Source: Beijerinckiaceae bacterium (GTDB lineage Bacteria; Pseudomonadota; Alphaproteobacteria; Rhizobiales; Beijerinckiaceae). From it: a stretch of 64,000 nt of DNA. This document shows positions 35,016 to 43,488 of this stretch, in pieces; within the stretch, counting starts at the first letter, position 1; each line of letters starts with the position of its first letter. Made by a program: the position numbers and the translations under genes. The stretch covers positions 1 through 64,000 of the forward strand of contig CANGBC010000004.1 of assembly GCA_947452005.1 (NCBI GenBank), written 5' to 3'. The notes below the pieces were generated by a model, which was not told where the DNA came from, did no database searches, and was given only the letters and a program-made list of their open reading frames with translations.

Positions 35016-36401
35016 TCACACCGCCACAGAATGGCGTGCGCGGTCGCGCAGCAGATAGGTGTCGAAGGTTGCGGCCACCACGCGGGCGAGCGTTGCCCCT
35101 GCCGGGGTGAGTGTGAGCCTGGCACCCTCGCGGGTGATCAGGCCGTCGCGCTGCAAAATGTCGAGCTGTTCATTTTCGGGCAGATACCAGTCAGGCTCGA
35201 CATCAAAGAAAGCGGCGGCGGCTTCAAGATTGACCGCGCCATCGCACATGATGCGCTCAATCACATAACCGCGCAGACAATCGTCCACGCTCATGGCAAG
35301 GCCCTTTGAAACGGGCAGGTGGCCGGCTTCAATGGCGCGCGCCCAAGCGCCCGTCTCCGATTGGTTCTGCACATAGCCAAAGGGTGTGCGGCCGATAGAT
35401 GTTGCGCCAAAGCCAATCAGGCTGCGCGCATCATCATCCGTATAGCCCTGGAAATTGCGGTGTAGGCGGCCTTCGCGTGCGGCCTTGGCCAGGGAGTCAT
35501 CAGGCAAAGCAAAGTGATCAATGCCAATCGGCTGATAGCCACCTGCGACGAGGGCTTGCGCAGACAAGCGCGCTTGGGCCGCGCGCTCTTCCGCGCCGGG
35601 GAGGGCTGCTTCATCAATCATGCGCTGGTTTTTCGCCATCCATGGCACATGTGCATAGCCAAACAGCACGACGCGGTCGGGTTTCATCGCAAGACATTCT
35701 TCGACCGTCTTGCACAGAGCCACTTCCGTTTGTTGGGGCAGACCATAGATGAGATCGTAATTGATCCCCTTCACGCCAGCGGCGCGCAGCTTCTCAGTGG
35801 TCTTTTGCACAAGTGCTGCTGGCTGGATGCGGTTGATGGCCGCCTGCACGGTCGGGTCAAACTCCTGCACGCCAAGGCTGGCCCGCGTGAAGCCGAGCGC
35901 GTCAATGCGGGCAATCATCTCATCCGTGATGGTGCGCGGGTCGGTTTCAATGGCGCGCTCAGCGCCGGGTGTGAAATCGAAAAGGGCCTCAATTGTGCGG
36001 ACAATCTTCTCCAGATCTTCAGGATGCACAGCTGTTGGCGTGCCGCCGCCAAAATGCAAATGCGCGACGGCCATGCGCGCGGGCAATTGCGCAGCCACCA
36101 AGGCGATCTCGGCGCAGAGATTGTCGACATATGTGCGCACGGGCTGGTAGCGGGCGATCAGCTTCATGTTGCAACCGCAATACCAGCACATCTGCTTGCA
36201 GAAGGGGATGTGCACATAAAGCGAGACCGGCTCAGCTGGATCAAGGGCTGCGAGCCAGCTGCGATAGATGTCTTCGGGAAAATTTTTCTCGAAATGCGGC
36301 GCGGTAGGGTAGCTCGTATAGCGCGGCACGGCGCGACGCGCATAAAGCGCGAGAAGCGCGGAATCGGCTCCGTGGCGCGGGCGGGGCAGGTCAGGGCGCA
36401 A
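35016..36401 (-). CDS. hemN: Oxygen-independent coproporphyrinogen III dehydrogenase
   Basis: 461-residue radical-SAM enzyme of the HemN type, converting coproporphyrinogen III to protoporphyrinogen IX without oxygen. The 4Fe-4S motif is in HIPFCKQMCWYCGCN (CxxxCxxC plus the extra Cys), with the N-terminal YTSYPTAPHF typical of true HemN and not HemW. GGGTPTAVHPEDL follows. The start is a TTG at 36401 preceded by AAAGGA. HemN indicates that the organism makes heme when oxygen is low. I saw no convincing FNR site upstream. Confidence 0.92.
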   Translation of the reverse strand: MRPDLPRPRHGADSALLALYARRAVPRYTSYPTAPHFEKNFPEDIYRSWLAALDPAEPVSLYVHIPFCKQMCWYCGCNMKLIARYQPVRTYVDNLCAEIALVAAQLPARMAVAHLHFGGGTPTAVHPEDLEKIVRTIEALFDFTPGAERAIETDPRTITDEMIARIDALGFTRASLGVQEFDPTVQAAINRIQPAALVQKTTEKLRAAGVKGINYDLIYGLPQQTEVALCKTVEECLAMKPDRVVLFGYAHVPWMAKNQRMIDEAALPGAEERAAQARLSAQALVAGGYQPIGIDHFALPDDSLAKAAREGRLHRNFQGYTDDDARSLIGFGATSIGRTPFGYVQNQSETGAWARAIEAGHLPVSKGLAMSVDDCLRGYVIERIMCDGAVNLEAAAAFFDVEPDWYLPENEQLDILQRDGLITREGARLTLTPAGATLARVVAATFDTYLLRDRARHSVAV

Positions 36402-36606
36402 GGCTTTGGTCCTTTGATCGGGGCTTGGCTCACAGCATTATCGGCACACAATGACAGGGCGCGGGCGAGGCGCGCCTTGATCTGAGTCCATGTTTTGGGC
36501 GCGGGCCAAAAAAAATCGAGGCGGGGTCCCCCGGCGCTCGGCCAAGCTGCCAAGCTCCGATCTGTTTCTTTTTGCTCGTTTTTTAGGAAGGATCGGCGCG
36601 GGCAAT

Positions 36607-36637
36607 AAAAAGGGCGCCGTTGCGGGCGCCCTTTCCT
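36607..36637 (-). terminator. Rho-independent terminator of the MHS transporter gene
   Basis: Stem AAAGGGCGCC/GGCGCCCTTT (36609-36618 with 36625-36634) around a GTTGCG loop; on the minus strand a run of five T follows. It ends the transporter gene that stops at 36662 and shields it from hemN. The rest of 36402-36661 holds no gene I can support. Confidence 0.8.
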
Positions 36638-36661
36638 GAGGATCCGGACAGGCTGTTCAGA

Positions 36662-38377
36662 TCAAGACTTTTCCTCGGCGAAAATATCCTTGTCCTTGTT
36701 CTCGGGGACAAAGATCAAGCCGATGACGACACAGCCCAGCGCGATCACGATCGGATACCAGAGACCGAAATAGTTATCGCCCGTTTGCGCAATCATGGCG
36801 AAGGCGGTGGCCGGCATGAGACCGCCGAACCAGCCGTTGCCGATGTGATAGGGCAGCGACATGCCGGTGTAGCGGATGCGTGTTGGGAAGAGTTCGACAA
36901 GCGCTGCTGCAATCGGTCCATAGACCATGGTGACCAGCACGACGAGATAGGTCAGGACTGCGATCAATCCGAGCGTTTGCGCGCGCAGATCAAAGAAGCC
37001 TGACATTTTCACAATCGTGTCGTTCTTCACGCCAGCGACAGGATAGCCAGCTGCGCCCAGCGTATCATTCACCGACTTGGTGAAAGAAGCCGGAACGTTT
37101 TTGGCATCGTCACCCGTCAGCTTGCCAGCATCGTAAGCAGCGACTTCCTTGTCGCCGATGCGGATCTTGGCAGTCTGGCCCTTGGTGCCCTGCTCAACCG
37201 AATAATTCACCGACGAGCGTGCGAGTGTTGCTTTGGCAATGTCGCAAGACGAGGTGAACTTGGATGTGCCGGTCGGGTTGAACTGGAACGAGCATTCGTC
37301 CATGTCGGCCAGCACGGTGACCTTGGTGTTCTGCTGTGCCTTGTACAGCATCGGATTGGCTGTTTCCGAAATATACTTGAACACCGGGAAGTAGGTGATC
37401 GCCGCCAGCAGCATGCCAGCCAGAATGATCGGCTTGCGGCCGATGCGGTCTGACAGTGAGCCGAAGATGACGAAGCCAGCGGTGCCAAGGATCAGCGACC
37501 AAGCGATGAGCACGTTGGCGGTGAACATGTCGACGCGCAAAATGCTCTGCAGGAAGAACAGCGCGTAGAACTGGCCCGTGTACCAGACAACGGCCTGACC
37601 GGCGACGAGGCCAAGCAGAGCGATGACGGCAAATTTGGCGTTCTTCCACTGGCCGAAAGCTTCCGACAAAGGCGCCTTCGACTGCTTGCCTTCGTCCTTC
37701 ATTTTGGTGAAGGCCGGGCTTTCTTCCATCTGCATACGAATCCAGACCGAGATCGCGAGCAGGAAGATCGACAGCAAGAAGGGAATACGCCAGCCCCATT
37801 TGGCGAAGTCGGCTTCACCCGTCCAGGAGCGCACGCCCAAGATCACCATCAGTGACAGCAGCAGGCCGAGCGTTGCAGTGGTTTGAATCCAGCTGGTGAA
37901 ATAGCCGCGACGACCGGCAGGTGCGTGTTCAGCAACGTAGACAACCGCGCCGCCATATTCGCCACCCAGTGCAAGACCTTGCAACATGCGCAATGCGATG
38001 AGGGTGACAGGCGCGAGCCATCCGATCTGCTCATAAGTGGGCAGGCAGCCGACGATGAAGGTCGACGCACCCATGATGAGAATGGTCATCAGAAACGTGT
38101 ATTTGCGCCCGACCATATCGCCGAGGCGACCAAAGAAGAGGGCGCCGAAGGGGCGCACCAGAAAGCCCGCCGCAAAGGCAAGAAGCGCGAAGACATTTCG
38201 CGTGGCTTCCGGGAAGGATGAGAAAAATTGCGCGCCGATAATCGCGGCGAGCGAGCCGTAAAGATAAAAATCATACCATTCGAAAATGGTGCCGGCAGAT
38301 GAAGCCAGAATGACGCGCTTTTCTTCGCGCGTCATAGGTCTTGCGCGCTCGGCGGGAGCGGGAACAGCAATGGACAT
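36662..38377 (-). CDS. MFS transporter, metabolite:H+ symporter (MHS) family, with a large loop insertion
   Basis: 571 residues; MHS proteins such as KgtP/ShiA are about 430-450. Family motifs are clear: GTIFEWYDFYLYGSLAA in TM1, RPFGALFFGRLGDMVGRKY after TM2, and GSLSDRIGRKP after TM8. The extra length is a hydrophilic block at about residues 338-460, after TM9, which by MFS topology faces the periplasm and contains two Cys (362 and 378). Likely substrate: a dicarboxylate or other organic acid taken up with protons. The start follows GAGAGGAG. It precedes no other gene before the terminator at 36607. Confidence 0.9.
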   Translation of the reverse strand: MSIAVPAPAERARPMTREEKRVILASSAGTIFEWYDFYLYGSLAAIIGAQFFSSFPEATRNVFALLAFAAGFLVRPFGALFFGRLGDMVGRKYTFLMTILIMGASTFIVGCLPTYEQIGWLAPVTLIALRMLQGLALGGEYGGAVVYVAEHAPAGRRGYFTSWIQTTATLGLLLSLMVILGVRSWTGEADFAKWGWRIPFLLSIFLLAISVWIRMQMEESPAFTKMKDEGKQSKAPLSEAFGQWKNAKFAVIALLGLVAGQAVVWYTGQFYALFFLQSILRVDMFTANVLIAWSLILGTAGFVIFGSLSDRIGRKPIILAGMLLAAITYFPVFKYISETANPMLYKAQQNTKVTVLADMDECSFQFNPTGTSKFTSSCDIAKATLARSSVNYSVEQGTKGQTAKIRIGDKEVAAYDAGKLTGDDAKNVPASFTKSVNDTLGAAGYPVAGVKNDTIVKMSGFFDLRAQTLGLIAVLTYLVVLVTMVYGPIAAALVELFPTRIRYTGMSLPYHIGNGWFGGLMPATAFAMIAQTGDNYFGLWYPIVIALGCVVIGLIFVPENKDKDIFAEEKS

Positions 38378-38512
38378 GACGTCTCCTCTCTTTCGCACAC
38401 GGCCTTTCTGGATGGCCATGAAACGGGACGGAGACAGTCAGCTGTTGTCAGTCATCAAGGTCTAATAACAAACCGGTTATTGGTCTGTGGCTCACGCATC
38501 TTTGAACGTGAC

Positions 38513-39253
38513 TTAGCCCATCATGCCCCAATCGGCTGGCACGACGCCTTCGGCCACGCCCTTGCGCACGTAATAGTTCCACAATTTGCCGACGTGGAAA
38601 TCACGCATTTCATGCTTGTTGATTTGCACGAGTTCTTCTTCTGTCAGTGGCAAAGGCTCGGCGCCTGATTGCAGGACTTGAATGTAAGCCTTGGCATTTT
38701 CTTCAAAATGCACGGCATCCACCAGAAGAGCAGGCACGCTTTCAGCGACCAAAGTCAGCCCATGTCCGCGCATCAGCACGGCGTGGTGGGGGCCCAGTGT
38801 CTTGGCCAGTGCCGCGCCTTGTTCTTGCTCTTTGATGTGGCTCGGATCGGGATGGGTCGGGATGCCGCTTTCCCAGCGCACAGCACGCGCGCGCATGAGG
38901 CCCAGTTGCACGCCTTTCATCATGGTGAAGGCAATGGCCAGTTCCATATGGCAATGGAGCACGCTTTCCACATCGGGTCGGGCTTTGAGCACTTCAAGAT
39001 GGAGCGCCAGTTCAGCTGGCACTTTGCCTTCGCCTTCAACCACATTGCCTTCGTAATCGACGACGAGCAGGCGCTCCGGGGAAAGTTCGGCGCGGGAATC
39101 AAGACCCGTCTGGATCAGAAACGTTTCGCCACCGGGCAGGCGCGTGGCGACATGGCCGGAATAATCCAGAATGCCTTCGGCCACGAGAATGCGCGTGGCA
39201 GCCGCCACTTCTTTGCGCAACTGGTTATGAATCGTGTTGAGATTGGAGGCCAT
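38513..39253 (-). CDS. Class II aldolase/adducin-family protein, cytosolic
   Basis: 246 residues without a signal peptide. Zinc His are in SVLHCHMELAI and LMRGHGLTLVAE, and the fold begins with EGILDYSGHVATRLPG. It resembles fuculose-phosphate aldolase and decarboxylases of the same fold. It is paralogous to the exported protein at 21197 (shared GAALAKTLGP and ARPDVxSV blocks). Its start overlaps the stop of the upstream Bug receptor by one base (TAATG), so the two are coupled, repeating the receptor-aldolase pairing seen at 21-23 kb. Confidence 0.87.
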   Translation of the reverse strand: MASNLNTIHNQLRKEVAAATRILVAEGILDYSGHVATRLPGGETFLIQTGLDSRAELSPERLLVVDYEGNVVEGEGKVPAELALHLEVLKARPDVESVLHCHMELAIAFTMMKGVQLGLMRARAVRWESGIPTHPDPSHIKEQEQGAALAKTLGPHHAVLMRGHGLTLVAESVPALLVDAVHFEENAKAYIQVLQSGAEPLPLTEEELVQINKHEMRDFHVGKLWNYYVRKGVAEGVVPADWGMMG

Positions 39254-40305
39254 TATTTACCTGTATTGTTGTTTTGTTCGATGCCGCCGATGATCTCTTG
39301 CAGGCGTGCGGCGATGCTGGGCGGTGTTGACACGATGTCAGCCACAATGCGCTGCATCTCTTCACCCGAGACAGGCTGAATATCGAGATTTTCTTTCTTC
39401 GCGACATCGAGGAAAGCGGGATCTTTCATCATGCGATCAAAATTGCTGCGCAGGAGTTTCACGCGATCATCTGGCACGCCGGGTGTCGTGAAGATCGGGC
39501 GCCCGATGGTGGTGGACGCTGACAAAAGCTTCAGCACCGCGCGGTCTTCAGCAGTTTTGGCGAGATCCATCAGGAGCGGCACATTGGGCAGGTCAGGGGC
39601 TTTGAACAGGCCGATCTGCACGAGGATGGTCAGCTTGCCTTCTGCGACCCATTGCGGACGGGTGGATTTCCACGCGCCCCATGAATTCGAGCCGCGTCCC
39701 GCGACTTCGCCGCGTTCCATCGCGAGATTGATGTCGTTACCACCGGGGTAACCGGTGATGATCTTGAATTTTGTGCCCAGCAGCGCGTTCATGGCCTTGG
39801 GATATTGCGAGGACGTCGAGCCGCCTGTGGCGCCCAGCGGAATTTCGATGCGCTTGGCGTCTTCGATATTTTTGACCGGGCTCGTCGAGAGAATGGCGGT
39901 GGTGTTGTTGTCGGCTGCCGGATTGCCAATGTAGATCAGCTCGCGCGTATCAATCTTGAGCTGTTTGTCGCCCATGGCTTGCTCGACCGAGAGTGATTGA
40001 TCGGCGGTGGCAAGCACCGTGCCGTCACGCGGACCAGCGGTATAGAGCCAGGTCACAGCGGTGCGGCTGCCGCCACCCGGCATGTTGCGCGGCACAATGA
40101 CCGGATTGCCGGGGAGATAATTGCCAAATTGGCGGGCCACAAGGCGCGCATAAAGATCATACGTGCCACCGGCTGAATAGCCGATGATCATGTCGATCTT
40201 TTTTCCTTTGTAGAACTCATCGCTGCTTTGGGCTTGCGCTGGCAGCGCGCCAAGTGCCGCAGCGAAAGCGAGGCCGATGCGACCCGCCCGGAATGTTCCG
40301 GTCAT
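39253..40305 (-). CDS. TctC/Bug-type receptor, FYKGKK subtype (8 of 9)
   Basis: 350 residues with a signal peptide ending ALPAQA. The mature start is SDEFYKGKKIDMIIGYSAGG, then YDLYARLVARQFGNYLPGNP and RNMPGGGSRTAVTWLY. A good ribosome site (GGGAGGA) precedes 40305. It is the first gene of a receptor-aldolase operon and is divergent from the Tat-exported thiamine-diphosphate enzyme, with which it shares a 195-bp control region. Confidence 0.9.
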   Translation of the reverse strand: MTGTFRAGRIGLAFAAALGALPAQAQSSDEFYKGKKIDMIIGYSAGGTYDLYARLVARQFGNYLPGNPVIVPRNMPGGGSRTAVTWLYTAGPRDGTVLATADQSLSVEQAMGDKQLKIDTRELIYIGNPAADNNTTAILSTSPVKNIEDAKRIEIPLGATGGSTSSQYPKAMNALLGTKFKIITGYPGGNDINLAMERGEVAGRGSNSWGAWKSTRPQWVAEGKLTILVQIGLFKAPDLPNVPLLMDLAKTAEDRAVLKLLSASTTIGRPIFTTPGVPDDRVKLLRSNFDRMMKDPAFLDVAKKENLDIQPVSGEEMQRIVADIVSTPPSIAARLQEIIGGIEQNNNTGK

Positions 40306-40406
40306 GATGTCCTCCCAACGCTTTTTGTTTGGCTCGCTCTTTTGAGGCGGGCTTATCTGGGGTCAGGATAGGCGAAAGGTGGCATGGCGTCCAACCGCCT
40401 TTGCCT

Positions 40407-40434
40407 TTGACAGACGTCGGCCGCCTGCTAGCCT
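40407..40434 (+). promoter_or_regulatory. Candidate promoter and hairpin leader of the periplasmic ThDP operon
   Basis: A perfect -35 TTGACA (40407-40412) is followed after 16 bases by a weak -10 TAGCCT (40429-40434). The leader carries a small perfect hairpin CCGTG-AAAA-CACGG at 40442-40455 before the ribosome site of the gene at 40501. The promoter is plausible but the -10 match is poor. I see no thiamine riboswitch consensus in the leader. Confidence 0.35.
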
Positions 40435-40500
40435 CAGGTCACCGTGAAAACACGGGAGAGTCCGGGCAACCGGGCGCCTAGAATATCAGGGAGAGAGCCC

Positions 40501-42468
40501 ATGACCGAACCCCGTAACGGGTCGGGCACCGACCGTCGCCGTTTCCTCAAGGGAGCAGCGCTGGCGGGAGCCGCACCTGCCATTGCCGCCACCACATCCG
40601 TCGCACAAGCCCAAGTGGCCGCGCCGCGTCATCTTCCCTCAGCTCTGCCACCGAACGCGCATCAGATCGCGGCGGAAACACACACGCCCGGCCCTATTGA
40701 AAACCGCATCGGCGGCAAGCCGGGTTCGGATTTCATGGTCGATGTCATCAAGACACTCGATATCAAATACACGCCCTCTAATTGCGCCTCATCTTTCCGC
40801 GCTTTGCATGAATCGATCATCAATTACGGCGACAACAAAGCGCCGGAATATCTGTCTTGCATGCATGAAGAGTCGGGCGTCGGCATGGCGCATGGTTATT
40901 TCAAAGTGACCGGCAAGCCGCTGATGACCATGGTGCATGGGACGGTTGGTCTGCAGCATGCAACGATGGGCATTTACAATGCCTGGTGCGACCGCGTGCC
41001 GGTCATCATCATTGGCGGCAACGATCTGGATGCGGCGTCACGCCCACCCGGTGTGCCAACCTTCCATGCTGCACAAGACATCAACACGATTGTGCGCGAT
41101 TATACCAAGTGGGATGACATGCCCACGTCTCTGCAGGCTTTCGCGCAAAGCATGGTGCGTGGCTACAAGATCGCCATGACGCCACCCTACGGGCCGGTGG
41201 CGATTTCACTCGATGCCGGTCTGCAGCAAGAGCCGATTGGCGCGCATAACTCGGGTCTCTACATTCCCAAATTCACCATGCCATCGCCCCCTGCAGGTGA
41301 AATGGGCGCGGTGAAGGATGCGGCCAAAATGCTGTTGGCAGCTGAAAATCCGGTGATCGTGGCAGATCGCGCCGCGCGCACACCCAATGGCATTCGCCTG
41401 CTTGTTGAATTGGCTGAGCTTCTGCAAGCCCAAGTCGTTGACCAAGGCGGGCGCATGAATTTCCCCAACACGCATTATCTTGCGCGTGGTGCGGGCGTTA
41501 CCGCACAGGCGGATTTGATTCTCGGCCTTGAACTGTCTGACTTCTGGGCTGTGGTGAACTCCTACACAGATAATGGCGAGCATGGCATTGGCTATAATTC
41601 CGCCAAGGCCAAGGCCGGTGTGAAGCTGATCTCGATCTCCTCGGTCGAATTGCTCACCAAAGCCAATTATCAGGATTTCCAGCGCTTCCAGTCGGTCGAC
41701 ATTTCCATGCCCGCCGATGCCGAAGCGACATTGCCGGCTTTGATTGAAGCTGTGAAATCGCAGATGACATCCGAGCGGCGCGCGCAAAATGATCAGCGTG
41801 CGGAAAAAGCCAAAAAGGCTTTTGCTGATATTCGCGGTCGTGAAACGGCGGCGGCTGCTGTGGCATGGGATGCAAGCCCCATTTCCACTGCGCGTTTGTG
41901 CATGGAGCTCTACAACCAGATCAAGGATGAAGACTGGTCGCTTGTTGCCTCCGAAGGCAATGTGTCGAACTGGCCCAACCGCCTCTGGAAGATGGAAAAG
42001 CACCATCATTGGCTCGGCCGCTCAGGCGGTTATGGCGTGGGCTATGGTGCGCCTGCCTCTGTGGGTGCAGCGCTGGCCAACCGCGATCTGGGCCGCTTCT
42101 CGGTGTCGATCCAATCCGATGGTGACTTGATGTTTGCGCCGGGCGTTTTGTGGACAGCAGCCAAACACAAAATCCCGTTGCTCTCGGTCATGCACAATAA
42201 CCGCGCATGGCATCAGGAAGTCATGCATGTGCAGCGCATGGCGAGCTTCCGCAATCGTCCGTCCAATTACGGCAATGATGCGGGGCCGATTGGCACGATG
42301 ATCCAGAACCCGGACATTGAATATCACAAGCTGGCGGAATCGATGGGCTGGTGGGCGAAGGGTCCGATCAAGGATCCAGCGCAGCTTGGTCCGGCGATCA
42401 AGGAAGCCATGGCGGTGGTGAAGTCGGGCCAGCCCGCACTTCTCAACGTCTGGACGCAGCCACGCTGA
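40501..42468 (+). CDS. Tat-exported thiamine diphosphate-dependent enzyme (acetolactate synthase/pyruvate oxidase fold)
   Basis: 655 residues. The N-terminus TDRRRFLKGAALAGAAPAIA is a textbook twin-arginine signal (cleavage near AQAQ, residue 38), so a folded, cofactor-loaded enzyme is exported. The three domains of the POX/ALS family follow. The PYR domain has catalytic Glu 123 in CMHEESGVGMAHGYFK, the central domain spans about 265-425, and the PP domain has the Mg-ThDP motif SDGDLMF (539-545) with the paired NN at 566-567. The canonical enzymes are cytosolic. The gene directly after it encodes a c-type cytochrome, suggesting oxidative decarboxylation of a 2-oxoacid with electrons passed to cytochrome c. 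Whether FAD is bound cannot be seen. Confidence 0.88.
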   Translation: MTEPRNGSGTDRRRFLKGAALAGAAPAIAATTSVAQAQVAAPRHLPSALPPNAHQIAAETHTPGPIENRIGGKPGSDFMVDVIKTLDIKYTPSNCASSFRALHESIINYGDNKAPEYLSCMHEESGVGMAHGYFKVTGKPLMTMVHGTVGLQHATMGIYNAWCDRVPVIIIGGNDLDAASRPPGVPTFHAAQDINTIVRDYTKWDDMPTSLQAFAQSMVRGYKIAMTPPYGPVAISLDAGLQQEPIGAHNSGLYIPKFTMPSPPAGEMGAVKDAAKMLLAAENPVIVADRAARTPNGIRLLVELAELLQAQVVDQGGRMNFPNTHYLARGAGVTAQADLILGLELSDFWAVVNSYTDNGEHGIGYNSAKAKAGVKLISISSVELLTKANYQDFQRFQSVDISMPADAEATLPALIEAVKSQMTSERRAQNDQRAEKAKKAFADIRGRETAAAAVAWDASPISTARLCMELYNQIKDEDWSLVASEGNVSNWPNRLWKMEKHHHWLGRSGGYGVGYGAPASVGAALANRDLGRFSVSIQSDGDLMFAPGVLWTAAKHKIPLLSVMHNNRAWHQEVMHVQRMASFRNRPSNYGNDAGPIGTMIQNPDIEYHKLAESMGWWAKGPIKDPAQLGPAIKEAMAVVKSGQPALLNVWTQPR

Positions 42469-42482
42469 TCGGGAGAGAAACC

Positions 42483-42824
42483 ATGAAGAAGCTCGTTTAC
42501 GCTGCACTCGTTGCAGCCACAGCATGTGGCCTCTCGTCCGCTTTCGCGGGTGATGCGACCAAGGGCAAGGCCACTTTTGTAGGCAAAGGTTGCTGGCAAT
42601 GTCACGGCTATGAAGGGCAGGGCGGGTCAGCTGGTCCGCGTCTGGCCAATACGCAATTGCCGGAGGATGGTCTGATCTCATTCGTGCACAATACGAATGG
42701 CATCATGCCGCCCTTTTCGGAAAAGCTGATCTCGGATGCAGAGCTGTCGGATATTTACGCCTATCTGCAATCACGACCAAAGCCTGCGGATCCCAAAACA
42801 ATTCCGCTGCTGAATTTGAAGTGA
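42483..42824 (+). CDS. Periplasmic monoheme cytochrome c
   Basis: 113 residues with a signal peptide (ALVAATACGLSSAFA) and a single heme site C37-W-Q-C40-H41. Met 75 in NTNGIMPPF is the probable sixth ligand, as in class I cytochromes c. It starts 14 bp after the Tat-exported ThDP enzyme gene with its own ribosome site (GGGAGAG), so the two are certainly co-transcribed. Small cytochromes encoded next to periplasmic dehydrogenases are usually their electron acceptors, and I infer that here. A terminator hairpin follows. Confidence 0.92.
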   Translation: MKKLVYAALVAATACGLSSAFAGDATKGKATFVGKGCWQCHGYEGQGGSAGPRLANTQLPEDGLISFVHNTNGIMPPFSEKLISDAELSDIYAYLQSRPKPADPKTIPLLNLK

Positions 42825-42832
42825 CATCAATC

Positions 42833-42864
42833 GGCGGTCCTGCAAGGGGCCGCCTTTATTCTTT
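42833..42864 (+). terminator. Rho-independent terminator after the cytochrome c gene
   Basis: Stem GGCGGTCC/GGGCCGCC (42833-42840 with 42847-42854, one G-T pair) around TGCAAG, followed by TTTATTCTTT. It lies only 13 bp before the PEBP gene, so read-through or a promoter within the stem region would be needed to express that gene. Confidence 0.65.
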
Positions 42865-42876
42865 GGGGAATAACAG

Positions 42877-43434
42877 ATGAAAAAATCATGTCTGGCACTT
42901 GCTGTCGCTGCTCTTCTGACAAGCCCGGCGCTGGCCGCTGAACCGTTTCGCCTTTCATCGCCGATCTTCAAAGATGGCGACGTGCTGCCCAAAAAATACG
43001 GTGGCATCAGCCCTGCCAATAAAAATTGCGTGGGTGAAAATATCTCGATCCCGCTGCAATGGACCAAGGGGCCTGAGGGCACCAAGTCTTATGTGCTGAT
43101 GATGGTTGATCTGGCGGGTCGATTGGGCGCGGGCGTTGAGCATTGGCTGGCTTATGGCATTCCAGCCGATGTGACGAAGCTCGATGAAGGCATGCATTCC
43201 AAGGCACAGACCTTCATCACGGGTGGCGCGGCTGGCAATGACACGCAGCTCTATTTCGGCCCTTGCCCCTCGCCGGGCTCGGGCATGCACCATTATGTGA
43301 TCACATTGGTGGCGACTGATCTGGCGCCAGGCGAGCTGAAGCCCGGTCTCAAACGGGACGAGATCATCAAGGCCATGGCTGGCCGCGGCAAAGCGGTCAC
43401 CGATATGGTGCTGAAACAGGAATATCTGCCCTGA
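42877..43434 (+). CDS. Secreted YbhB/YbcL (PEBP, Raf-kinase-inhibitor-like) protein
   Basis: 185 residues with a signal peptide ending PALA. The PEBP fold is recognised from the anion-pocket motifs SYVLMMVDL, HWLAYGIP and YFGPCPSPGSGMHHY. Bacterial members bind small anions or ligands and have no agreed function. It follows the ThDP enzyme-cytochrome c pair, but a terminator hairpin lies between, so membership of the same functional unit is likely from position but not proven. The mature protein would be in the same compartment, the periplasm. Confidence 0.87.
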   Translation: MKKSCLALAVAALLTSPALAAEPFRLSSPIFKDGDVLPKKYGGISPANKNCVGENISIPLQWTKGPEGTKSYVLMMVDLAGRLGAGVEHWLAYGIPADVTKLDEGMHSKAQTFITGGAAGNDTQLYFGPCPSPGSGMHHYVITLVATDLAPGELKPGLKRDEIIKAMAGRGKAVTDMVLKQEYLP

Positions 43435-43488
43435 AACAAGAACGGCATCGGTCTTGCTCTGAGAGTGTCCTCCACCCATATTGAGGGC

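Noticed and set aside
36402-36608. FNR-type site upstream of hemN
   Set aside because: CTTTGATCGGGGCTTGG holds one TTGAT-like half site only; no second half at the right spacing.
40440-40500. Riboswitch (thiamine or glycine) in the leader of the ThDP gene
   Set aside because: A small hairpin and GC repeats are present, but neither the thiamine nor the glycine aptamer consensus is recognisable.
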